64,000 nucleotides of DNA, taken from the NCBI GenBank assembly GCA_002083525.1, contig LWDM01000070.1, positions 5,828 through 69,827 on the forward strand, given 5' to 3'. The stretch is from Proteobacteria bacterium SG_bin9 (GTDB lineage: Bacteria; Pseudomonadota; Alphaproteobacteria; Rhizobiales; Xanthobacteraceae). The notes below the pieces were generated by a model. It made no database searches. It worked only from the letters and a program-made list of their open reading frames with translations, and was not told the DNA's origin. Made by a program: the position numbers and the translations under genes. Shown here piece after piece: positions 8,849 through 16,935 of this stretch (position 1 is its first letter; every line of letters begins with the position of its first letter).

Positions 8849-9115
8849 ATGGCCGACTACGACCCGCTGCGCGATCACCTGAAGAAGCAGACGCGCGACG
8901 AATTCACGATGACGATCGAGGAGATCGAGACGCTGCTCGACCTCGCGCTGCCGCGCGCGTCGCATCGCGCCTCATGGTGGGACGTCACCCGCGCACCGGA
9001 AGAGAAGATGCCGCAACGCGTCGCCATCATCGACGGCGGCTATGAGGCCACGCGCCTGCCCGACGGCAGTGGCATTAAGTTTCGGCGTCAGGGACTACGG
9101 AAGAAGTGGCGGTGA
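8849..9115 (+). CDS. Small conserved-type hypothetical (DUF7662-like)
   Basis: An 88-residue soluble protein with no signal peptide. The N-terminus YDPLRDHLKKQ followed by a predicted helix TIEEIETLLDLALPRAS, then a Trp-rich ASWWDV segment and a terminal strand, matches my memory of a small family in which a YxPLxxyL start and paired Trp residues recur (DUF7662-like); this cannot be confirmed here. It starts 18 bases after repeat copy 2. No function is known. The regular codon use and acidic/basic helix pattern support it as a real gene. Confidence 0.7.
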   Translation: MADYDPLRDHLKKQTRDEFTMTIEEIETLLDLALPRASHRASWWDVTRAPEEKMPQRVAIIDGGYEATRLPDGSGIKFRRQGLRKKWR

Positions 9116-9215
9116 AGCGTTTTGACGCGTGCCGAATTCACAACCAGACTTGCCCGGAACATCCATTCCGCCGAGAGTAGCGCCACGCGGCATGGGGCCG
9201 CCGGGAGAGAATCAC

Positions 9216-9353
9216 ATGGCCAAGGGCGAACAGAAGAGCAATCGCGAGGCGAAGAAGCCGAAGGCCGAGAAGAACAAGGGCAAGGGCAAAGGCACGCCGC
9301 CGCATCTGATGCAGCAGCAGAACGCGCCGGTGGTCAATCAGAAGAAGAAGTGA
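9216..9353 (+). CDS. Small Lys-rich protein (MAKGEQKSNRE type)
   Basis: A 45-residue, highly basic protein beginning MAKGEQKSNREAKKPKAEK and ending in a Gln/Lys tail. The ATG at 9216 is preferred over an upstream in-frame start because GGGAGAGA precedes it. Short proteins with this same N-terminus are widespread in Alpha- and Betaproteobacteria; none has a known function to my knowledge. It is probably cytoplasmic and disordered, and its charge would allow nucleic-acid binding, which is only inference. Confidence 0.75.
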   Translation: MAKGEQKSNREAKKPKAEKNKGKGKGTPPHLMQQQNAPVVNQKKK

Positions 9354-9372
9354 TCGCCGCCCGGCGATCCTC

Positions 9373-10539
9373 ATGATGACGACAGCCGATCAGCGAGTCT
9401 CGGCCGAAGCCAGCGCCGAGACCCGCAATGCGGAAACTCGCAACGGCGCGCTCGACGCCTTTCGCGCGGTGATGACGCTGCTGGTGCTGTTTCATCACAC
9501 CGCTATCACCTATGGCGGCGCGGGCTCCTGGTACTATCGCGAGATCAAGCCGGACGGCTCGGCGACATCGACGGCACTGCTGTTCTTCTGCGCCATCAAC
9601 CAGGCGTACTTCATGGGCGTGTTCTTCCTGCTCGCGGGATACTTCACGCCGCCCTCGCTCGAACGCAAGGGACCGTTGCGCTTCCTCGGCGAGCGGCTGC
9701 TGCGCCTCGGCCTGCCGCTGCTGATCTACGGCTTCGTCATCGGCCCGGCGACCATCGCACTCGCGCGCACCAGCGACGGCAAACCGTTCATGGAAACGTT
9801 TGCCTCGCTCTGGCAGCGCGGCGTGTTTGAGCCGGGGCCGATGTGGTTCGTCGAGGCGCTGTTGATTTTCGCGCTCGCGGCAGTGATCGTTGTCGCGCTC
9901 GCCGGCCGAAGCGACCGGCGCGAGCAGCCCTTCCCGTCCAATACGGCGCTGGCGATTGCCGCGCTCGCGACCGGCGCCGCTGCATTCGTCATCCGCCTGT
10001 GGTGGCCGACCGGCAGCAATATCCTCGGCCTGCAGTTCGGTTACTTCGCGAGCTACATCGTACTGTTCGTGTTCGGGTGCATGGCCGCCGCCCCGCGCTG
10101 GCTCGAACACGTGCCCGAAGCGGCCATGGCGCGCTGGCGCACGATCATGTGGTGCGCGCTGCCGGTGCTGCCGGTGTTCGCGCTGCTCGGCGATCATGTC
10201 GAGCTGATGCGCGGCGGGCCCGAAGGCGGATGGACCATTCCCGCGATCGCATATGCGTTCTGGGAGCCGCTGGTGGCATGGGGCCTGATCCTGACGCTGC
10301 TTGTCGTCTTCCAGCAGCATTTCGTGCAGTTGAACCGCAACTGGCGCATGCTCACCGAGCGCGCTTATGCGATCTACATCATCCATCCGCCGGTGCTGGT
10401 CGCGATCGCGCTGCAGCTGCGCGGCGTGCAGGCGCCCGCGCTGATCAAGTTCGTCGCCACCGGCACGCTGTGCTGCCTCGCCTGCTTCTATCTCGCGGGG
10501 TTGCTGCGGCGCATTCCCGGCGCAACGCGGGTGATTTGA
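9373..10539 (+). CDS. Acyltransferase-3 family membrane protein
   Basis: A 388-residue integral membrane O-acyltransferase-like protein with about ten hydrophobic segments. The first segment follows the family start block (LDAFRAVMTLLVLFHHTAI, with the His pair that is usually catalytic), and RLLRLGLPLLIYGFVIGP is another typical block. Such enzymes (OpgC/OafA/NodX relatives) transfer acyl groups to periplasmic glucans, O-antigen or other surface carbohydrates; the acceptor is not predictable here. The gene follows 19 bases after the small Lys-rich gene and may be co-transcribed. It is convergent with the DinB gene. Confidence 0.88.
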   Translation: MMTTADQRVSAEASAETRNAETRNGALDAFRAVMTLLVLFHHTAITYGGAGSWYYREIKPDGSATSTALLFFCAINQAYFMGVFFLLAGYFTPPSLERKGPLRFLGERLLRLGLPLLIYGFVIGPATIALARTSDGKPFMETFASLWQRGVFEPGPMWFVEALLIFALAAVIVVALAGRSDRREQPFPSNTALAIAALATGAAAFVIRLWWPTGSNILGLQFGYFASYIVLFVFGCMAAAPRWLEHVPEAAMARWRTIMWCALPVLPVFALLGDHVELMRGGPEGGWTIPAIAYAFWEPLVAWGLILTLLVVFQQHFVQLNRNWRMLTERAYAIYIIHPPVLVAIALQLRGVQAPALIKFVATGTLCCLACFYLAGLLRRIPGATRVI

Positions 10540-10555
10540 GCACACGGAGCCGCTC

Positions 10556-11140
10556 TCAGCTGGTCTGCTTGGGCCGCGAACCGCGCCAGACCCTGTCTTC
10601 CGTCCAGCCGAGTTGAGAGAATTCGGACGCCCGCAGCGGCGCTTCGCCGGCGGCGAAAAACTCATCGAGCTGCGGCGGCGCGACGCACGTACCGGAGAGC
10701 ATGGCGTGTGCCTGCCCGCGATGATGGATCTGATGCTGGATGAGGTGCATCAGCAGCCGGTCGCAGCGTTCGATCTGCACACTGGTGTCGCGATTGATCC
10801 GCACCTCGCTGTTCAGCGCGTCCGGCGTGAGCGCGTCGCAGACAGCGATGAAGCGCCGGTCGACCGCCGCCTGCGCCTGCGCGAGATCGGCGGCCCGCGG
10901 AAACGGCACGTCGTTGTCCCAGGCTGTCGGGCCGAGCCAACCGCCTTCGAGCGCATCGACGTAGAACAGATCGATGACGTAGACGTGGTTCAGCGTTTTT
11001 TGAATGCTCGGAAAGAAGCCGGTGCGCCCGGCTTCGAACTCGGCCTGGCTCAAACCGGCACACGCGGTCAGCAAGCGATGGTTCGACCACGCGTTGTTAT
11101 AGGCAAAAGCGCGAAAGGTCTGAACGAGACCGGTGGACAT
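10556..11140 (-). CDS. DinB/YfiT-family metal-dependent protein
   Basis: A 194-residue four-helix-bundle protein of the DinB superfamily. The three metal-ligand histidines expected are visible: H52 in TLNHVYVID and H136/H140 in the HLIQHQIHHRGQ block. The N-terminal AYNNAWSNHRLL block is also typical. Members are thiol-transferase-like or stress-induced enzymes with mostly unknown substrates. The ATG at 11140 has AGG upstream. It is convergent with the acyltransferase and has no operon partner. Confidence 0.9.
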   Translation of the reverse strand: MSTGLVQTFRAFAYNNAWSNHRLLTACAGLSQAEFEAGRTGFFPSIQKTLNHVYVIDLFYVDALEGGWLGPTAWDNDVPFPRAADLAQAQAAVDRRFIAVCDALTPDALNSEVRINRDTSVQIERCDRLLMHLIQHQIHHRGQAHAMLSGTCVAPPQLDEFFAAGEAPLRASEFSQLGWTEDRVWRGSRPKQTS

Positions 11141-11230
11141 GATGACCTGCTTCGGGACGTGCGCGTTTCAAAAAACATCCGGGAGCCACAGGCACCCGGA
11201 TGAAAGATGAACCACTCTTGGTGCTATCCG

Positions 11231-11395
11231 TTACCTGGTCGACGTCACCGGCGGCTTGATGTTGATGTCGACGGTCTTCGTGTCGCCGCCGCCCGGAACG
11301 CCCTTGATCAGAAAGAAGCCAAGCGTGGCGACGATCGCCGCGCCGACGATCACGCCGAGAATTCCAATCCCGCCGCTACCACTTGAGTCCGACAT
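11231..11395 (-). CDS. 54-aa single-pass small membrane protein
   Basis: This short gene was found by reading the minus strand. It encodes MSDSSGSGGIGILGVIVGAA, continues as a hydrophobic helix through FFLIKG, then ends in a Gly-rich turn and a polar VDINIKPPV tail. AGGAGGG sits 6 bases before the ATG, an unusually good ribosome site, and the Gly/Ser head, single membrane helix and TKTVDINI tail form a coherent design. I believe similar short proteins exist in Bradyrhizobium relatives, but cannot check. Function unknown. Confidence 0.75.
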   Translation of the reverse strand: MSDSSGSGGIGILGVIVGAAIVATLGFFLIKGVPGGGDTKTVDINIKPPVTSTR

Positions 11396-11522
11396 AAATC
11401 CCTCCTCTCACGACTTGCATCGGCAGAACCAAGCAGCGGCGCCCCGAAAGGTTCCGGCGCAATCCGGCTTCGCGGCAATGCAATGACGGGAACCCACACC
11501 AGCGCTGCCGAATTGTCGGCCC

Positions 11523-11948
11523 ATGATCCAGGATGTCCGCGCACAGACGATGAACTTGCCGAGGAGCGGCTTGCCCGCACTCGGCGGCAAGGCACTGATC
11601 TCCGCCGCCATCGTCGCGATCGTTGTCGCGATCGTCATCGTTCGCGCGGCAGCGATGTCGCCGGCAACAAACGCGCCGCCGCGACCGACGCAGCTTGCGT
11701 CCACCGCCAATGCGGATTGCGATAAACATGCGTGGCCCTATGTGACGTCGGCCTGTCTGCAAGGCGTACCGGACACTGGTGAGCCGGTTCGCGTCGTCAC
11801 ACCGAAGCCGCCGCCCGATGCGCAGACCCAGGCGCGCGAAGCCGACGAGCGCTACAACGCAGCGATGCAATCCAAGCCGCAGAAGCGCAAACATTACGGC
11901 GATGTAACGCGCGAGCAGCGAGCGCGGCGAAACGCCACGTTTTTCTGA
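11523..11948 (+). CDS. Hypothetical membrane-anchored protein
   Basis: A 141-residue protein with one membrane helix (about 25-45), then a Cys-containing motif DCDKHAWPYVTSACLQ followed by a Pro-rich and basic C-terminus. The C-x5-P-x5-C-L pattern recurs in short secreted proteins of Rhizobiales, so the part after the helix probably sits in the periplasm with a disulfide. An alternative ATG lies at 11550. No strong ribosome site favours either start. Function unknown. Confidence 0.65.
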   Translation: MIQDVRAQTMNLPRSGLPALGGKALISAAIVAIVVAIVIVRAAAMSPATNAPPRPTQLASTANADCDKHAWPYVTSACLQGVPDTGEPVRVVTPKPPPDAQTQAREADERYNAAMQSKPQKRKHYGDVTREQRARRNATFF

Positions 11949-12079
11949 ACGCAACGACAGCTTTGCTGAACGCGCCGTTCAGCGCGCGTGCAGAATGAAA
12001 ACGGCATCATGGGCGCACGTTCAGAGAGCGCAGGCCATCCCCCACCTGCATCTCGATCCTGAACGACGGAGATTTAACC

Positions 12080-12355
12080 ATGACTGCTCTCACCGCACTC
12101 AAAGGTCTCGCGCTCGCAGCTGCGGCTGCCGGCTTCGTCGCACTCGCGCCGGTTGGCGCGTCGGCCGCCCCGATCAACCCGACGCCGCTCGCGGCGCAGG
12201 ATGATGCCAACGTCACCCAGGCTCATTACTGGGGCGGCGGCGGATACGGCTACGGCCGCCGCTTCCATCGGCATCGCCACCATCACTGGGGGCATCGCCC
12301 GTGGCATCACCGCCACTACGGTTTCTATCCGCGCTTCCGCTCGTATTACTACTGA
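12080..12355 (+). CDS. Small secreted Gly/His/Tyr/Arg-rich protein
   Basis: A 91-residue exported protein. Residues 1-29 are a signal peptide ending GASA-A; the mature part ends in a run rich in His, Tyr, Gly and Arg (GGGGYGYGRRFHRHRHHH followed by similar units). CGGAGA lies before the ATG. Proteins of this composition are common in Rhizobiales as small periplasmic or outer-envelope proteins; metal binding by the His clusters is plausible but unproven. It stands alone between two oppositely oriented genes. Confidence 0.8.
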   Translation: MTALTALKGLALAAAAAGFVALAPVGASAAPINPTPLAAQDDANVTQAHYWGGGGYGYGRRFHRHRHHHWGHRPWHHRHYGFYPRFRSYYY

Positions 12356-12439
12356 GTTGTAAGCGTTGTTGATAGACGTCGAGGCCGGACATGGCGCCCC
12401 ATGTCCGGTCCTCAATGCTTTTGACAGCGTTTCGAGACG

Positions 12440-14269
12440 TCAGCGCTGCAGGCGCACGCCGACCATCACAACGGTGGCTTTGGTCGAGAGACCCGGCAGG
12501 TTGCTGTCGAGCCAGTCGTGGCGGACCTCGCCCTTGATCCAGAGCTCGCGGTTGAGCTTGTAGATCAGGTTGCCCGACACCGAGTAGAATTTGTCCGAGC
12601 GCGTGCCGCCCTGATAATCGATGGTGCCGGTCAAGAATTTGCCGATGCCGGTCAGCCAGCGCCGGAAGTCGTGATCGACTTCGAACGTGTAGGTGCGGGT
12701 CAGCACGCCGGAGACGCCGAACAGCGGCGATTCCTCGACGGTCGAATCCGCCAGCAGCTTGACGGTGGTCAGCGGCGTCACCAGCCAGGTCAGCGAGGCG
12801 CGCGTCAGAAGTCCGGTGAGATCGTTGAGCCGCGGATCTTCGTATTTGCGCGTAACGTAGCCGATTGACGCTTCGCCGATCAGCAGCCGCGACAGCTCGA
12901 ACGTTGAGCCCGCGCGCACCGTGGTGCCTTCGGAGTTGCGAATGAAGCCGGAGCGGTCGACGCGCGTGTCGCGCACGCGCTTGTCGATCGTGCCTTCCGC
13001 GAACGGCTTCACACCCGGCATCAGGTCGTAGCTCAGCCGCAACTGTCCCCCGTACTGATCGAAGTTGCGATCCGCGTTCGACGCCGACGAGCCGTCGGTC
13101 AGCCGCGAGTTCTGGAACTGCGTGCGGTCGACGAGGCCGTTGACCGCGACCGTGAAGCGGTTGAAGTCCTGTTCGATGCCGAGCGTCGCACCGGTGGTCA
13201 GGAACAGCGGGTACTTCGAGAGACCGACCTGGATGTTCGGACTGCCGGGGTTGTCGGTCGACACGCGCGCGCGGCCTTCGCCATTGACGCGTGTGTCGCG
13301 CACGATGTCGTAGCGGCCGTTGATGCGGCCGTTGAAATCCGGGCGATCGATGTTCGCCGGCGCGGGCGACACGGCTCCGGCACCGCTGACGCTCGTGTTC
13401 GACGAGATGTCGTAGCCGGTGAACGTGCCGCGCAAGTCCGCCGACAGCGCATGCCGCGACCAGTTCGATGCAGCTGTCACTTCCGGCGAGATGGCGTAGA
13501 ACGCCGAGCCTTTCGGATTGGCAAGCCGCGCCGGATTGCTGTCGTAGCCGCCGGAGATTTCGACCGCGGGCTTCATTAGGAACGAGCCTGCGGTGACGCC
13601 GACCGCGCCGAACGGATCATCGTCAGGCTTCAGGCGGCGGCGCTGCGGCGCGCCGGGATAGGTGCCGGCGAACGATTGCGACACCGGCGCGCGGTTGGCG
13701 CTCGCCGCGGGCGGCGCACTGAGCTGCGACGGCGCAGCCGTGCTTGTCACGGTCGGAACGTTCGCCGAGAAGGTCGGCGCGGGCGGAGGCGGCTGCACGA
13801 AGATGCTCGGCCCCTTTGGCGACGCGCCGGGCAAGGTCTTCGGCTTCGGCGCGCCGGGCCGTGCCTTGGCTTTCGCGCGCTTGCGATTGAGCGAGTCGAA
13901 GCCGGTGGTGCCGGAGCCGGATGCGGCGGGCACATCGAACGTCTGCAAGCGATTGATGCGCGAGGGTGCCGGCCGCTCCGGCTCGGGCGGCGGCGGCGGG
14001 CGCTGCGACACCGGCCGCGGATCGGGCCCGCCGGGGTTCGGCAGGACGCCGGAGACGAGCGGTGTCTTGCGCAGCGCCGAGTCGGTCGGCGCGATGGTCG
14101 TCCCCTGTACGGGACGCAGCATGTCGGGGGTGACGGTTTGGGCCCGGACAGGCACCGCAGAGATCAGGATCAGGCCGGTGAGCAGCAGGCATGGCTGGAG
14201 AGCGCATGGCCAATGGCCGCGCTCGCGGCGGTCCGGAACCGGACCCCAACCCCGCCGACTGACCTTCAC
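12440..14269 (-). CDS. Outer-membrane beta-barrel protein (BBP2_2-like)
   Basis: A 609-residue exported protein. Translation probably starts at GTG 14269, with GGAG 9 bases upstream, followed by a signal peptide that ends VPVRAQ. Residues 50-200 are Pro/Ala-rich, and the C-terminal 380 residues are alternating amphipathic strands with aromatic ends (GGYDSNPARL, LSADLRGTFTGYD, WIKGEVRHDWLDS), finishing in MVGVRLQR as a barrel does. This fits the putative beta-barrel porin 2 family (PF10082). Homologues are often encoded near polysaccharide export genes. Here it is divergent from kdsD, sharing a 200-bp promoter region, which suggests a surface-polysaccharide role. Confidence 0.85.
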   Translation of the reverse strand: MKVSRRGWGPVPDRRERGHWPCALQPCLLLTGLILISAVPVRAQTVTPDMLRPVQGTTIAPTDSALRKTPLVSGVLPNPGGPDPRPVSQRPPPPPEPERPAPSRINRLQTFDVPAASGSGTTGFDSLNRKRAKAKARPGAPKPKTLPGASPKGPSIFVQPPPPAPTFSANVPTVTSTAAPSQLSAPPAASANRAPVSQSFAGTYPGAPQRRRLKPDDDPFGAVGVTAGSFLMKPAVEISGGYDSNPARLANPKGSAFYAISPEVTAASNWSRHALSADLRGTFTGYDISSNTSVSGAGAVSPAPANIDRPDFNGRINGRYDIVRDTRVNGEGRARVSTDNPGSPNIQVGLSKYPLFLTTGATLGIEQDFNRFTVAVNGLVDRTQFQNSRLTDGSSASNADRNFDQYGGQLRLSYDLMPGVKPFAEGTIDKRVRDTRVDRSGFIRNSEGTTVRAGSTFELSRLLIGEASIGYVTRKYEDPRLNDLTGLLTRASLTWLVTPLTTVKLLADSTVEESPLFGVSGVLTRTYTFEVDHDFRRWLTGIGKFLTGTIDYQGGTRSDKFYSVSGNLIYKLNRELWIKGEVRHDWLDSNLPGLSTKATVVMVGVRLQR

Positions 14270-14469
14270 ACTATAAACTCCAGCAAAATCAATATTTTGC
14301 CGAAATCGTCCGGCGCGGCGCGCAGGCCGATCTCGTTAATGGAGTTAAAACAATTATGGTTAACGAGCCGTTGCCCGCGCCCTCTCGCGTCGCCTCGCTG
14401 GCCCGGCTGTGGTAAGAAGCCCGGCCGCCGAAACGCTACGGGCGTCGGCCAGTTCAGTTGGATTTTCTG

Positions 14470-15483
14470 ATGACCCGTTCGAAACCGCGGACGCCCACCC
14501 CTTCCGCGACTACTGAGGCGTCCCCTTCGGTCGCGTCCGCGCTCCGTACACTCGAAGCCGAAGCCGGGGGCATCACCGCCCTCGCCGCGGCGCTGAATTC
14601 CGACCTCGGCCCTGCTTTCGCCGCCGCCGTCGAGCTGATGCGCACCGCACGCGGCCGCGTCATCGTCTCCGGCCTCGGCAAGTCCGGACACATCGGCCGC
14701 AAGATGGCGGCGACCTTCGCCTCCACCGGCACCCCCGCCTTCTTCGTGCACGCTGCCGAAGCCTCGCACGGCGACCTCGGCATGATCACGCCGGACGACG
14801 TCATCATGGCGCTGTCCTGGTCGGGCGAAACGGCTGAACTGAAGAACCTGATCAATTACTCGCGGCGCTTCCGCATCGGCCTGATCGCGGTGACCGCCGA
14901 ACCGGATTCCACGCTCGGCAAGGCCGCTGACGTGTGCCTGACGCTGCCGAAGGCGCGCGAGGCGTGCCCGCACAATCTCGCCCCGACCACCTCCTCGCTG
15001 ATGCAGCTTGCGCTCGGCGACGCGCTGGCGGTGGCGCTCTTGGAAAGCCGCGGCTTCACGCCGGTGGATTTCAGCGTGCTGCATCCCTCGGGCAAGCTCG
15101 GCGCGATGCTGAAGTTCGTCCGCGATCTGATGCACACCGGCGACGCCGTGCCGGTGAAGCCACTCGGCACCAAGATGTCGGACGCCTTGGTCGAGATGAC
15201 CTCGAACAACTTCGGCTGTGTCGCGATCGTGGATGCTCGCGGCGACATCGTCGGCATGGTGACGGACGGCGACCTGCGCCGTCACATGCGGCCCGACCTG
15301 ATGACGGCCCGCGTCGACGACGTGATGTCAAAGAATCCGAAGACGGTTCATCCCGAGATGCTGGCCAGCGAGGCGCTGGAGCTTCTCAACTCGTCGAAGA
15401 TCACGACGCTGATCGTGACCAAGGGCAAGAAGCCGGTCGGCATCGTCCGCCTGCACGATATCCTGCAAGCGGGCGTCGCCTAA
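14470..15483 (+). CDS. kdsD: D-arabinose-5-phosphate isomerase (KpsF/GutQ family)
   Basis: The enzyme interconverts ribulose-5-phosphate and arabinose-5-phosphate, the first step to Kdo of lipopolysaccharide and capsule. The 337-residue protein has an N-terminal SIS sugar-isomerase domain (about 45-185; GRVIVSGLGKSGHIGRKMAAT, SLSWSGETAEL-type loop seen as ALSWSGETAEL) and two CBS domains (about 210-265 and 275-335; VDDVMSKNPKTVHPEM). ATG 14470 is used; a TTG four codons earlier is possible. Only a weak ribosome site is visible. It is divergent from the barrel protein gene. Confidence 0.94.
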   Translation: MTRSKPRTPTPSATTEASPSVASALRTLEAEAGGITALAAALNSDLGPAFAAAVELMRTARGRVIVSGLGKSGHIGRKMAATFASTGTPAFFVHAAEASHGDLGMITPDDVIMALSWSGETAELKNLINYSRRFRIGLIAVTAEPDSTLGKAADVCLTLPKAREACPHNLAPTTSSLMQLALGDALAVALLESRGFTPVDFSVLHPSGKLGAMLKFVRDLMHTGDAVPVKPLGTKMSDALVEMTSNNFGCVAIVDARGDIVGMVTDGDLRRHMRPDLMTARVDDVMSKNPKTVHPEMLASEALELLNSSKITTLIVTKGKKPVGIVRLHDILQAGVA

Positions 15484-15486
15484 GCC

Positions 15487-16044
15487 TCAAGCCTTCGGGA
15501 AGCGTGCGCCCGTGGGTTCGAGCGGCAGCTTCAAGGCGTTGCAGAAGTACGAAATTGTCCGGTAGGCGCCGCAGAGCTGGATGATCTCCAGAATCTTGTC
15601 GTTGTCGTAGTGCGCCTTCAGCGCGGCGAATTCCGCATCGGTCCACGTCGCGCGGTGATGCAGCGCATCGACGGCGGCAATCAGCGCCGTCTCGGCCTCC
15701 GACCAGCACGGCGCATCGGCGCCTGCCAGCACGGTCGCACGGACCTGCTCGTCGGTCAGCTTGGCCGGCGCCTGGAAGATCGTGATGTGAACGCCCCACT
15801 CGTACTCGCAGCGGTTCAACGCGCAGGTGCGATCGATGACGATCTCCCGCTCTTTCAGTGAGAGCGGACCGCGATCGAGCATGCTGCCGCCACGCAGCTT
15901 GCCGTAGGCGCGCGCGCTGGTGGCGACGGTGCGGAACAGCACCAGCGGCGGCACGCCGGGCGGCATCACCTTGTCGAACTGCTCCTGAATTTCCGGGGGA
16001 TATGGCGGCTCAAGAGGAGCAATACGCGGCGCAGCGGATGACAT
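15487..16044 (-). CDS. Carboxymuconolactone decarboxylase/AhpD-like protein
   Basis: A 185-residue all-helical protein of the CMD family. The core block REIVIDRTCALNRCEYEWGVH aligns with the AhpD active-site region, but the second Cys of CxxC is replaced by Glu (C-E-Y-E) while the following His is kept, so disulfide reductase activity is unlikely and a decarboxylase-like or other role is more likely. AGGAG precedes the ATG. The gene is divergent from an HxlR regulator and its start lies 14 bases from a tandem dyad, so it is very probably the regulated target. Confidence 0.88.
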   Translation of the reverse strand: MSSAAPRIAPLEPPYPPEIQEQFDKVMPPGVPPLVLFRTVATSARAYGKLRGGSMLDRGPLSLKEREIVIDRTCALNRCEYEWGVHITIFQAPAKLTDEQVRATVLAGADAPCWSEAETALIAAVDALHHRATWTDAEFAALKAHYDNDKILEIIQLCGAYRTISYFCNALKLPLEPTGARFPKA

Positions 16045-16057
16045 GACGGACTCCTGT

Positions 16058-16096
16058 GCTACATTATTAGTAGCATAATGCTACATTTTCCGTAGC
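16058..16096. promoter_or_regulatory. Tandem dyad operator between CMD gene and HxlR gene
   Basis: Two 17-bp inverted repeats of the form GCTACATT-N4-GTAGC (16058-16074 and 16080-16096) are separated by 5 bp, so their centres are 22 bp apart, about two helical turns. The inner half-sites also make the perfect 15-bp palindrome GTAGCATAATGCTAC (16070-16084). Its place, 14-52 bases from the CMD start and 24-62 from the HxlR start, fits an operator for the adjacent HxlR dimer controlling both genes. Confidence 0.75.
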
Positions 16097-16119
16097 GCAA
16101 GGATACGCGTGAGGGATTC

Positions 16120-16461
16120 ATGCCGAAACGCACCACACCCCTGCCCGGCCGTCCGGTGCGCGGCTCGCGCACGGGACGCCCGATCATGGCGCTGCTCGAT
16201 CTGCTCGGGCGGCGCTGGACGTTGCGGGTGGTCTGGGAGTTGCGCGATATGCCACTGACGTCGCGCGCGCTGCGCGAGGCCTGCGACGATGCCTCGCCGA
16301 CCGTGATCAACGAGCGGTTGGCGGAATTGCGTGAGGCGGGTCTCGTCGAAAAACTCGACGCCGGCGGTTATCGGCTCACCGCCAGCGGCCGCGAGCTGAT
16401 GGCGCTTGTCCTGCCGCTCCAGACGTTCGCCGACCGTTGGCCGTTCAAGGCGGCGCGCTAG
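16120..16461 (+). CDS. HxlR-family winged-helix transcriptional regulator
   Basis: A 113-residue DNA-binding protein. The winged helix spans about 22-105: LLGRRWTLRVVWELRD is the HxlR entry helix, LTSRALREACDDASPTVINE the recognition region, and RLAELREAGLVEKL leads into the wing. The N-terminus is basic (PKRTTPLPGRPVRGSRTGRP). The family includes redox- and aldehyde-sensing regulators that often control a divergent enzyme gene, and here the CMD gene is divergent. No conserved N-terminal sensor cysteine is present; the single Cys is in the recognition region. It ends one base before the convergent NfeD gene. Confidence 0.92.
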   Translation: MPKRTTPLPGRPVRGSRTGRPIMALLDLLGRRWTLRVVWELRDMPLTSRALREACDDASPTVINERLAELREAGLVEKLDAGGYRLTASGRELMALVLPLQTFADRWPFKAAR

Positions 16462-16905
16462 TTACGCGAGGCCGACGACGAGGCTGGCGCCGTCCGACTT
16501 CACGACCTGCACGCGGCTGCCGGCCGGTGCATCCGGGCCGGACACGCGCCACACCGTGTCGTCGATGCGCACGGTGCCCGTTCCGTCGACGATCGGCTTG
16601 TCGAGCGTAAAGGTGCGCCCGACCAGCGCGTCGGAGCGGCGGTTGAGGTGCGGATTGTCGGTGACCGCCGCGTTGCGCCGCGCCACCGATCGCCACAGCG
16701 GCACGGCCGCGATCGACAGAATCGCGAACACGATGATCTGCGTCTGCCAGCTCCAGTCGATGCCGAACGACAGCACGCCGACGACCAGCGCCGCGAGCCC
16801 GAGCCACAACAGGAACACGCCCGGCGCGATCAGCTCCAGCCCCATCAGCACGAGACCGATGACGAGCCAGTTCCAGGTTCCGAATTTTGCGAGCCATTCA
16901 ATCAT
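16462..16905 (-). CDS. NfeD-family membrane protein
   Basis: A 147-residue short-form NfeD protein with three or four hydrophobic helices (about 12-90: WNWLVIGLVLMGLELIAPG, FLLWLGLAALVVGVLSF, IIVFAILSIAAVPLW) and a C-terminal OB-fold-like beta domain (about 95-147: LVGRTFTLDKPIVDGTGTVR). It follows the SPFH gene by 30 bases on the same strand. NfeD and SPFH/stomatin proteins form a conserved pair that assembles in membrane microdomains and affects membrane-protein quality control. The ribosome site is weak. Confidence 0.92.
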   Translation of the reverse strand: MIEWLAKFGTWNWLVIGLVLMGLELIAPGVFLLWLGLAALVVGVLSFGIDWSWQTQIIVFAILSIAAVPLWRSVARRNAAVTDNPHLNRRSDALVGRTFTLDKPIVDGTGTVRIDDTVWRVSGPDAPAGSRVQVVKSDGASLVVGLA

Positions 16906-16935
16906 GGCGGTTGTCCATCAGTTCAGGTCTTGCAG

